From: Methanomicrobia archaeon LH_S13
GTDB taxonomy: Archaea; Halobacteriota; Syntropharchaeia; Alkanophagales; Methanospirareceae
DNA length: 9,413 bases
Assembly: GCA_023659785.1 (NCBI GenBank)
Contig: JAGXOR010000043.1
Span: 1 to 9,413 of the forward strand
Reading direction: 5' to 3'
Both the position numbers and the translations under genes were made by a program. Shown here piece by piece: positions 1 to 5,879 of the stretch. Numbering within the stretch: position 1 is the stretch's first letter; every line of letters starts with the position of its first letter. The notes below the pieces were generated by a model. That model saw nothing but the letters and a program-made list of their open reading frames with translations. It did not search any database and was not told where the DNA came from.

Positions 1-32
1 CTTAGATATTCCTTTTGGTTAGGAGGGAATAA

Positions 33-45
33 TTTTCTATATAAG
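33..45 (+). promoter_or_regulatory. Possible archaeal TATA box before the ABC-2 permease gene
   Basis: The stretch TTTTCTATATAAG resembles an archaeal TATA element. If it is used, transcription would start near position 65-70. That lies downstream of the GTG at 45 and the ATG at 57 and would favour the ATG at 150 as the permease start. An AGGAGGG at 20-26 is too far from any of these codons to be a clear ribosome binding site for them. The window edge hides what lies upstream, so co-transcription with an unseen upstream gene such as an ABC ATPase is also possible. Confidence 0.25.
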
Positions 46-149
46 TGGTAACTATAATGTCTTTATTTCATTATGCGATATTTAATCCAAAGACGATAAA
101 AACTTTTTTATCCCCGATTTTATTAATAATAGCAGAAAGAGACAAAAAA

Positions 150-926
150 ATGTCAATAAGTTTTCAGGCGATTTACGTGCTGTGGCTCAGAGAGATGAAA
201 GGGACGTGGAGGGCAAAGAGCAGAGTCGTTGGTGCATTAGGAATGCCGATATTCTTCCTCGTATTTCTCGGAATAGGTTTTGGACACGCTTCTATACCTG
301 GGATACTGGCAAGTATGAATTATGTCGAGTTTCTCACACCAGGGATAATAGGGATGACCATGCTTTTCAGTTCGATGTCCACAGGTATTTCCGTTCTCTG
401 GGATAAGGAGTTTGGATTTCTTAAGGAGGTGATGGTGGCACCTGTATCGAGACTTTCTATCGTCCTGGGGCGGATAGCGGGCGGCAGTACCGTTTCCGTA
501 ATGCAAGGTATTTTAATCTTAGCGTTAAGTACTCTGCTGGGCATTAAAATCGCTGGTGTGATTCCCTTTATTCTCGCGGTGGGGTTCATGTGTTTGATTT
601 CATTTACTTTTATCGGATTGGGCTTGATTTTCGCTTCGCGGATGCGAGACATGGAAGGTTTTTCATTGATATTAAACTTCGTTATGTTCCCCGTTTTTTT
701 ACTCTCCGGCGCTTTGTTTCCGGTGGAAGCATTGCCTTCCTGGCTCACTCCGGTTTGTTATGCTAATCCGCTAACGTATGGTGTAGATGGTTTAAGAGGC
801 ATTTTGCTCGGAGCAAGAGCTTCAGATTTTTCTGTTTTGCTCGATTTTTTGGTAATATCTGCGTTTTCAATTGGCATGGTGTGCGTAGGTTCTTATTTAT
901 TTGAGAGCACTGAGGTAGAACGGTGA
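150..926 (+). CDS. ABC-2 type transporter permease (DrrB/NodJ-like exporter subunit)
   Basis: This is a membrane subunit of an ABC-2 exporter; it would form the channel across the cytoplasmic membrane and needs a separate ATP-binding subunit. From the ATG at 150 the protein has 258 residues. It opens with a short cytosolic segment containing LWLREMKGTWRAKSR, followed by about six hydrophobic segments. The family signature region is visible as YVEFLTPGIIGMTMLFSSM, WDKEFGFLKEVMVAPVSR and, near the C-terminus, FPVEALPSWLTPVCYANPLT followed by YGVDGLRG. The frame stays open upstream to GTG 45 and ATG 57, but the added 35 residues do not look like the family's usual N-terminus, so ATG 150 is preferred. 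The ATPase partner is not in the window and probably lies just upstream. The substrate cannot be told from sequence. Confidence 0.88.
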   Translation: MSISFQAIYVLWLREMKGTWRAKSRVVGALGMPIFFLVFLGIGFGHASIPGILASMNYVEFLTPGIIGMTMLFSSMSTGISVLWDKEFGFLKEVMVAPVSRLSIVLGRIAGGSTVSVMQGILILALSTLLGIKIAGVIPFILAVGFMCLISFTFIGLGLIFASRMRDMEGFSLILNFVMFPVFLLSGALFPVEALPSWLTPVCYANPLTYGVDGLRGILLGARASDFSVLLDFLVISAFSIGMVCVGSYLFESTEVER

Positions 927-966
927 GGGGAGTATTTTATGCATAGTTATAAAATTATAAAAAAAG

Positions 967-1245
967 ATGAAAATACTAACATTGGGTTTTCTGCTCGTGT
1001 GTATAGGAATTCTGGTCATCCTCGCAGGGATAGTTAGCATGACTTACCAACAAGCATGGAAGACTGGGAGCAAGGGTATGGAAAAGCCAGAGGCATGTGT
1101 GAGAGGCGGTGGCGTCATTATGATTGGTCCGATACCCATTATATTTGGTACGGACATTGCCGTATTAAAGCTCGTGATGATTTTAGCGATAGTATTGATG
1201 ATAATTGCAGCTATTGTCTTTTTTCTTTCACTCAAGATGTTGTAG
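967..1245 (+). CDS. TIGR00304/DUF131 family small membrane protein
   Basis: This is a 92-residue protein of the archaeal DUF131 (TIGR00304) family, whose function is unknown. It has a hydrophobic segment at about residues 5-26. A short polar stretch follows, then the family hallmark VRGGGVIMIGPIPIIFGTD (about residues 45-63), and a second hydrophobic segment runs to the C-terminus. It should be a two-helix integral membrane protein. An in-frame TAA at 958-960 makes ATG 967 the first possible ATG. No good ribosome binding site stands directly before it; the purine-rich GAGGGGAG at 925-932 is placed for the out-of-frame ATG at 939 instead. It follows the ABC permease by 40 bases on the same strand and could be in its transcript. 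The family call rests on the hallmark motif. Confidence 0.82.
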   Translation: MKILTLGFLLVCIGILVILAGIVSMTYQQAWKTGSKGMEKPEACVRGGGVIMIGPIPIIFGTDIAVLKLVMILAIVLMIIAAIVFFLSLKML

Positions 1246-1280
1246 CATAGGAGAGATTATTGAGGGAAGATAGGAAGAAG

Positions 1281-2168
1281 TTAAAACAGAGTGCCACTTA
1301 CAAATGCAATTAATCCAATACCCAGCGCTATTAACGTCTCTTTCCTCAAATAATTATAATTTATATCAAAAGAATCAAACCTTCTTCTAAAAGATTTGAG
1401 TTTGATGCACGTATGCACAAACAACACATCCGCAGCCATAACAGGGAGTAAATAGGCAAGATTTAAAAAGTAAGGGGTATTGACCAGGAAAAAAGGAACC
1501 GCACTCAGTATGACTGCGAGGGAATAAGAAAAAACAGTAATATCCTTTGCTTTATTTACCCCATACTCCCTTGCGATACTTCTTATATCTCTTAGCGCGT
1601 CTCCTTTCATATCTGCTATGTCTTTCATCACTTCTCTTCCGAAACCCGCAAAGAAAGCGATGGAAGCGAGGATAAGGAGGAAGCGCATCATTTCTGTTCG
1701 CTCTGGCGCATATGCGAGTAATCCGCCAAAGATAAACGGTATCGCCATCGTAGCCGCGATATAAAAATTACTTACTGCGATGAATTTTTTCATTTTTATG
1801 TCATAAAGAACACCCATCACGGCTAATAGAACCGCAAGTGCGAAGCATATACGGTTCAAGAACACTGCGAAGGCAAGCCCTGCGGCGATGGCAACGCACG
1901 CAATCAACAATGCCTCTTCTTTTCTTAGCTCTCCTCTCACCAATGGCCTATCCATCCTCTGGTTAGCCTGGTCTGATTCGAGGTCACAGTAATCGTTTAA
2001 CGCAAACGTGCCTGCTTCGAGTAGAAAAGTAGTAAAGAACCCGAACAAGGCAAGTTCGCTGAAAAGCACTGTTTTATCTACTATGACTATCCCTATTAGC
2101 ACCCCACACCCGTACATCAATCCATGCTCAGTCCTCGTTAACGCCCAGAGTGCTTTTATTTTCGACAC
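1281..2168 (-). CDS. UbiA-family prenyltransferase (archaeal lipid or menaquinone type)
   Basis: This is an integral membrane enzyme that transfers a prenyl chain from an isoprenyl diphosphate to an acceptor. The 295-residue protein is strongly hydrophobic, with about eight or nine membrane segments. The first Asp-rich motif is NDYCDLESD (residues 58-66), followed by QANQRMDRPL. The second is KDIADMKGD (182-190), followed by ALRDIRSIAREYG. These bind the Mg-diphosphate. The start is a GTG at 2168-2166, with AGGGGA about a dozen bases upstream. Two roles fit: digeranylgeranylglyceryl phosphate synthase for archaeal ether lipids, or the naphthoate prenyltransferase of menaquinone synthesis. The mqnD gene 1.5 kb away favours checking the second, but motifs alone do not decide. 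It is convergent with the DUF131 gene (35-base gap) and divergent from the phosphomannomutase gene. Confidence 0.88.
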   Translation of the reverse strand: MSKIKALWALTRTEHGLMYGCGVLIGIVIVDKTVLFSELALFGFFTTFLLEAGTFALNDYCDLESDQANQRMDRPLVRGELRKEEALLIACVAIAAGLAFAVFLNRICFALAVLLAVMGVLYDIKMKKFIAVSNFYIAATMAIPFIFGGLLAYAPERTEMMRFLLILASIAFFAGFGREVMKDIADMKGDALRDIRSIAREYGVNKAKDITVFSYSLAVILSAVPFFLVNTPYFLNLAYLLPVMAADVLFVHTCIKLKSFRRRFDSFDINYNYLRKETLIALGIGLIAFVSGTLF

Positions 2169-2199
2169 GAACTTTTTTCCCCTAAGAAAGTTTGATCAA

Positions 2200-2217
2200 A
2201 GAAATTTATATTTTTTA
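2200..2217 (+). promoter_or_regulatory. Archaeal BRE/TATA-like promoter for the phosphomannomutase gene
   Basis: The short gap between the divergent prenyltransferase and phosphomannomutase genes contains AAAGAAA followed by TTTATATTTTTT, a good match to an archaeal BRE plus TATA box. A start site about 25 bases downstream would fall near 2234-2236. That gives a very short leader before ATG 2246 or 2252, and the GTG at 2234 would lie almost at the transcript end. This supports an ATG start and initiation without a leader ribosome binding site. Confidence 0.5.
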
Positions 2218-2245
2218 GTACTTCTGCCAAAGAGTGTCATGTATA

Positions 2246-3658
2246 ATGACAATGCACGAAAAACAAATACCTGCGCACATATTCCGGGCGTATGACATAC
2301 GAGGTATTTTCAATGACGACCTGTACCCTGAGACGATGCTAAAAATAGGCTTGGCACTGGGGTCGTATGCGAAAAAGAGAGGCAAAAAGGGGGTGGTTGT
2401 TGGTAACGACATACGCTCTTCCTCCCGGGTACTCACAAACACGCTTATCTCGGGGTTGCTCTCTTCAGGTATGGACGTGACCAGTGCAGGAACAACCTCA
2501 TTTGGCGTTTCTGCCTTCTCCGGCTGGCAGCTCAGGAAGGATATAACTGCTTATGTGACGGCATCGCATCTGCCACCCGAATGGAACGGCGTGAAGTTTT
2601 ATACAGGAGCAGGAATAGGGTTTTCAGCCGATGAGAATGGACAGATACGAGATATAGTGATGGAAGGGAAAGAACATGAAGGACGAGCTTACTGGAATGA
2701 AGTCGGCAACTATCAAGAGGTGGATTTGAAGAATGAGTATATAGAATACATAGCGGAACGATTTGAGAGTAAAGGCAAGAACATTTTTAAAGAGAGGAGA
2801 ATCGTGCTGGATTGCGGAAACGGAAGCATGGGATTGGTAGCGCCAGACGTGATGAAACGAATAAAACTAAAGACCGATGCGCTGCTGTTTGTAAATCCTG
2901 ACGCTTCTTTTCCTAACCGACCCTCTGAACTCACGGAGGATAGTTTAGGAACGTTAAAAGAAGAGGTAAAACGTAAAAAAGCTGATTTTGGCGCTGCTTT
3001 TGATGGCGATGGAGATAGAGCGGCAATTGTAGATGATAAGGGAAGAATGCTGAGTGCAGACCAGTGTGGCGTTATCATTGCTAAGAATTTATTACGGGAT
3101 AGAAAAGGAATTGTTCTGGCAAACGTTGAATGCTCAATGCTTATCGAGCGTGAGTTAGAAAAGCTGGGTGGTAAAATAGAAAGAATACCGGTGGGTCATA
3201 CTTTCCTGACAAAAGAAGCGAACGAAAGAAACGCAGTGCTTGGTATAGAGTCAAGCGGGCATTACGTTATTCCCTCGTTATTCCCGTTTGACGATGCGAT
3301 AGTAATACCACTAAAAATAGCGGAGATACTGGCAGAAACGGGAAAGAAGTTATCAGAACTCGTGGATTACTTGCCAACGTTTCCTAAGGAGAGGATGAAC
3401 CTTGAATGTGATGATACGATGAAGTTCGAGGTGATGCACACTCTCGCTGAGCGGTTAGCATACGGATATGGCGCTGACCGGATAAACACGATGGACGGAA
3501 TAAGAATAGACTTTTTGGAGGAAGGCTGGGTGTTGATAAGAGCTTCTAATACCTCGCCTTTGATAAGGGTGACAGTAGAAGGTGCAACGGAGGGGATAAA
3601 GGAGAAATTGATGGAGAAGTTTGTTGAGGTCACGAAAGCAGCGATAAGGGAATTTTAA
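2246..3658 (+). CDS. Phosphomannomutase/phosphoglucomutase (alpha-D-phosphohexomutase family)
   Basis: This is a cytosolic enzyme that interconverts hexose 6- and 1-phosphates (mannose and/or glucose), feeding GDP-mannose or UDP-glucose for glycans. Starting at ATG 2246 the protein has 470 residues, normal for the family. All four active-site loops are present: HIFRAYDIRG near the N-terminus with the phosphoserine loop TASHLPPEWNG (Ser about 107), the metal loop DGDGDR (about 253-258), the sugar-specificity loop ESSGH (about 335-339), and the phosphate-binding loop RASNTSPLIR (about 432-441). The phosphoserine loop has Leu where many bacterial enzymes have Asn (SHNP). I recall this variant from archaeal members. 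ATG 2252 and GTG 2234 are alternative starts. Substrate preference between mannose and glucose cannot be decided from the motifs. A glucosamine mutase role is less likely but not excluded. Confidence 0.93.
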   Translation: MTMHEKQIPAHIFRAYDIRGIFNDDLYPETMLKIGLALGSYAKKRGKKGVVVGNDIRSSSRVLTNTLISGLLSSGMDVTSAGTTSFGVSAFSGWQLRKDITAYVTASHLPPEWNGVKFYTGAGIGFSADENGQIRDIVMEGKEHEGRAYWNEVGNYQEVDLKNEYIEYIAERFESKGKNIFKERRIVLDCGNGSMGLVAPDVMKRIKLKTDALLFVNPDASFPNRPSELTEDSLGTLKEEVKRKKADFGAAFDGDGDRAAIVDDKGRMLSADQCGVIIAKNLLRDRKGIVLANVECSMLIERELEKLGGKIERIPVGHTFLTKEANERNAVLGIESSGHYVIPSLFPFDDAIVIPLKIAEILAETGKKLSELVDYLPTFPKERMNLECDDTMKFEVMHTLAERLAYGYGADRINTMDGIRIDFLEEGWVLIRASNTSPLIRVTVEGATEGIKEKLMEKFVEVTKAAIREF

Positions 3659-3672
3659 AACTTTGCACAACC

Positions 3673-3681
3673 TTTTTATAT
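3673..3681 (+). promoter_or_regulatory. TATA-like promoter element before mqnD
   Basis: TTTTTATAT sits about 27-35 bases upstream of ATG 3708, the expected distance for an archaeal TATA box that drives a near-leaderless transcript. No ribosome binding site is visible before the ATG, which agrees with that. The in-frame TTG at 3663 lies upstream of this element and is unlikely to be the start. Confidence 0.5.
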
Positions 3682-3707
3682 CCACACCCAAAATACTAAA
3701 CCAAACC

Positions 3708-4517
3708 ATGATTATAGCACACACACCAGATGCGGATGACGCATTCATGTTCTATGGACTGCTAAGCGGTAAAATCAGTGCTGATTTTGAATTAAAACAA
3801 GTAGTTGAAGACATCGAAACGCTGAACAAAAGAGCTTTTAGAGGTGAGCTAGACGTCACAGCGCTATCAGCCCACGCTTATGCCTTTTTCCATTCGCAGT
3901 ACCGGATTCTGTCTGCTGGTGCAAGCGTAGGTGATGGATATGGTCCGGTAGTCGTTGCGAATAGGGAAAATGATTCGGAAAGGAAACGTATTGCAGTGCC
4001 CGGGAAATACACCACTGCGAATCTGCTGCTAAAGCTGGCAGTTGATGGCTTCCAGCCGGTTGAAATGCGATTTGACGAGATTATCCCCGCGGTGAAGCGA
4101 GGGGACGTGGATGCAGGATTGGTAATCCATGAAGGTCAGATAACTTACGCACAACACGGTCTTGTAAAGATACTCGATTTGTGGGACTGGTGGCATGAGA
4201 AAACGAGGCTGCCTTTGCCTCTTGGCATTAACGCCATAAAACGGGATATTCATGAGGGGACGCAACGTAAATTTCTTGTGCTTATGCGAGAAAGCATTCA
4301 GTATGCGCTGGACAATGTAGAAGAAGCGTTGCAGTATGCAATGAAATACGCAAGAGGTGCGGATAAAGAGCTGGTTAAGAAATTCGCACTGATGTACGTG
4401 AATAAATACACGTATGAAATGCCCGAAGAAGTTGTAAAAGCACACGATGAACTCTATCGAATGGCGGAACGAGCAGGATTTTTTGCGAGACCACCCTTAG
4501 ACATCCTTTTTCCTTAA
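3708..4517 (+). CDS. mqnD: 1,4-dihydroxy-6-naphthoate synthase, futalosine menaquinone pathway
   Basis: MqnD converts cyclic de-hypoxanthine futalosine to 1,4-dihydroxy-6-naphthoate in the cytosol, supplying the ring of menaquinone. From ATG 3708 the protein has 269 residues, the usual MqnD size. The two-lobed binding-protein fold pattern is visible. An N-terminal HTPDADDAFMFYGL is followed by VVEDIETLNKRAF, GDGYGPVVV and VPGKYTTANLLL. The catalytic region is AGLVIHEGQITYAQHG, with the probable base His at about residue 141, and WWHEKTRLPLPLG follows. From memory these line up closely with the Thermus enzyme. The first motif reads HTPDADDAF where bacterial MqnD has SPCPNDTF, a notable change that may mark an archaeal subgroup. 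A radical SAM gene follows after 17 bases. MqnA is a paralogue, but the spacing of the IHE and LPLPLG motifs favours MqnD. Confidence 0.85.
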   Translation: MIIAHTPDADDAFMFYGLLSGKISADFELKQVVEDIETLNKRAFRGELDVTALSAHAYAFFHSQYRILSAGASVGDGYGPVVVANRENDSERKRIAVPGKYTTANLLLKLAVDGFQPVEMRFDEIIPAVKRGDVDAGLVIHEGQITYAQHGLVKILDLWDWWHEKTRLPLPLGINAIKRDIHEGTQRKFLVLMRESIQYALDNVEEALQYAMKYARGADKELVKKFALMYVNKYTYEMPEEVVKAHDELYRMAERAGFFARPPLDILFP

Positions 4518-4534
4518 ACATATTCATATTCATA

Positions 4535-5629
4535 ATGTCGGCAGTAGAATTGAAAAGCTGGATAGAGAAGCATAAAGGCGAACTATTTGCAAACGATGCG
4601 GTTGGCACGGGCTGTTTCAGCTATTTGCCCGGCGAGGTCGTGTGGGCAGTCACGAAGAGATGTAACCTGAAGTGCAAACACTGCTCGATTGCCGATGTGA
4701 GAGGAGAGGAGCTCACGACAGAAGAGGGATTTGGTATCATCGAAGAAGCCGCTAAACTCGGACACGTAAAATTCGCATTTACGGGTGGCGAGCCTTTGCT
4801 GCGTGACGACATCTATGACCTCATCGAATATGCATCGTCTTTCGACATGCAGGTGGTGATGGCGACGAACGGGACACTGATAACGAAGGAAGTTGCGGAG
4901 AACTTAAAGAAAGCGGGTTTGGAACGTGCCGCGATGAGCATTGATGGGATGGGGAACGCGCATGATGAGCTTCGAGGTGTTTATGGCGCTTTTGAAGACG
5001 TGCTGCGCGGTATGAAAGCATGTGGAGATGCAGGGCTTGCAACTCAACTCTTCACGATGGTCACGAGAGATAATTACAGTGAGCTACCAAAAATAATCAA
5101 GTTTGCAGACGATTTGAGTCTATGGCGAATCTACCTTATTTATTTGATTGCCGTGGGTCGAGGCAAGGCGATTTCTGAGGCTTGTTTATCCACGGTAGAG
5201 AACATGAAGTTCTTTGACTACGTGGCGGATAAACAAAAGGAGGTGAATGTATGGCTCAAACCGATATGCAATCCGCAGTACTGGGCTTATCTGAAGGATA
5301 AGGGGCTTGTGGACCGTAAGGATGGGATTGAGTTTACAGGATGCACGGCTGGTATCACTCGCTTTCACATATTTCCTAATGGTGACGTAACGCCATGTGC
5401 ATATCTGCCTGCAAAAGCGGGGAATATAAGAGAGCAGGGGTTTTTGGACATTGTCAGGAATTCTGAGATGTTTAAGGCGTTGCGGGCGAGAAAAGTGAAG
5501 GGACATTGTGCAACTTGCAAATATAAGAGAATATGTGGTGGGTGCAGGTCAAGAGCTTACGCTACTTCGGGTGATTATCTGGCTGAGGATCCGGTGTGCT
5601 GGTTTGGGGATGATGAGAGAAGTATATAA
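4535..5629 (+). CDS. Radical SAM/SPASM protein, AhbC/AhbD-like
   Basis: This is a 364-residue radical SAM enzyme. The cluster motif C43-NLK-C47-KH-C50 binds the SAM-cleaving [4Fe-4S] cluster, and TGGEP (83-87) is the SAM-binding glycine motif. A C-terminal SPASM domain holds extra clusters: Cys 270 and 288 (in FPNGDVTPCAY), 325, 328, 334, 337 and 355, in the pattern CATCKYKRICGGC and then SGDYLAEDPVC. That C-terminal pattern resembles AhbC/AhbD, which carry out the late decarboxylations of the siroheme route to heme in archaea and sulfate reducers. Peptide-modifying SPASM enzymes share much of it, so the substrate is open. No ribosome binding site is seen; the 17-base gap after mqnD contains a CATATT repeat, and the two genes are probably one transcript. 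A heme role would pair with menaquinone in an electron-transport chain. Confidence 0.82.
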   Translation: MSAVELKSWIEKHKGELFANDAVGTGCFSYLPGEVVWAVTKRCNLKCKHCSIADVRGEELTTEEGFGIIEEAAKLGHVKFAFTGGEPLLRDDIYDLIEYASSFDMQVVMATNGTLITKEVAENLKKAGLERAAMSIDGMGNAHDELRGVYGAFEDVLRGMKACGDAGLATQLFTMVTRDNYSELPKIIKFADDLSLWRIYLIYLIAVGRGKAISEACLSTVENMKFFDYVADKQKEVNVWLKPICNPQYWAYLKDKGLVDRKDGIEFTGCTAGITRFHIFPNGDVTPCAYLPAKAGNIREQGFLDIVRNSEMFKALRARKVKGHCATCKYKRICGGCRSRAYATSGDYLAEDPVCWFGDDERSI

Positions 5630-5632
5630 AAT
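5620..5632 (+). promoter_or_regulatory. Possible TATA box overlapping the end of the radical SAM gene
   Basis: AGTATATAAAATT overlaps the TAA stop at 5627-5629 and matches an archaeal TATA core. It could drive the restriction-modification patch downstream, with a start near 5650-5655 and about 100 bases of leader before the first reading frame at 5754. No other strong promoter-like sequence is seen between 5630 and 5753. The assignment rests on the motif alone. Confidence 0.3.
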
Positions 5633-5740
5633 TAACACTCCACAAAGGTAGATTCAGGTTTTACAAGAATCCGCCATTAAGCTTATGGATTATGAAGTAA
5701 AATAGGAGATGCTGGGGAATATATGAAAGTTTTGCTATGT

Positions 5741-5745
5741 GGAGG
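5741..5745 (+). promoter_or_regulatory. Strong ribosome binding site before the broken endonuclease frame
   Basis: GGAGG lies 8 bases before ATG 5754, a good Shine-Dalgarno placement. It is one of the clearest in the window, yet it leads into a frame that stops after 16 codons. This is the main sign that a real gene once started here. Confidence 0.55.
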
Positions 5746-5753
5746 AATAGTAA

Positions 5754-5877
5754 ATGCCAAGTCGCTTAATAGAAATATTTGAGGATAAAAAGCTTGTAGG
5801 TTGAAATATCATGGCAAAAAACAAAAGTAGATTATAATCCTTACAAAAGGTGGGTAGATTATTGGAGGGAGGATTAA
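5754..5877 (+). pseudogene. Remnant of a type II restriction endonuclease (ThaI-like), internally deleted
   Basis: A well-placed GGAGG precedes ATG 5754, which encodes MPSRLIEIFEDKKLVG and then stops at 5802-5804. In another frame, from about 5800 to the TAA at 5875-5877, the sequence reads VEISWQKTKV and continues with DYNPYKRWVDYWRED. This is rich in aromatic and charged residues and looks like a genuine protein C-terminus. From memory, both pieces resemble the N- and C-terminal ends of ThaI-like restriction endonucleases, which normally have about 200 residues more between them and are encoded beside a beta-class methyltransferase of the kind found here. The simplest reading is a large internal deletion plus a frame change, leaving only the two ends. 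The tail ends 2 bases before the methylase ATG and overlaps its ribosome binding site, as expected for an R-M operon. The family match was not verified. A tiny frameshifted gene of unknown type is the alternative. Confidence 0.5.
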
Positions 5878-5879
5878 AG

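Noticed and set aside
45..149. N-terminal extension of the ABC-2 permease from GTG 45 or ATG 57
   Set aside because: The added residues do not resemble the family's N-terminus, and a TATA-like element at 33-45 would place transcription start downstream of both codons. ATG 150 gives the usual start.
320..748. Long minus-strand open frame inside the ABC-2 permease gene
   Set aside because: It is antisense to a gene with clear family motifs, and its translation shows no recognisable motif. The same applies to the other antisense frames inside the phosphomannomutase, mqnD and radical SAM genes.
3663..3707. TTG start for mqnD at 3663
   Set aside because: It lies upstream of the TATA-like element and adds 15 residues not seen in the family; ATG 3708 begins right at the conserved first strand.
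4518..4534. Repeated CATATT between mqnD and the radical SAM gene
   Set aside because: Only about two and a half copies in a very short A+T-rich gap; too little to call a regulatory site.
5723..5782. Short frame MKVLLCGGIVNAKSLNRNI
   Set aside because: Only 19 codons, no good ribosome binding site, and it overlaps the better-supported frame starting at 5754 in another register. Treated as chance.
5850..5879. GTG start for the DNA methyltransferase
   Set aside because: GGAGGGAGG at 5864-5872 is correctly spaced for ATG 5880 and lies inside the proposed extension.
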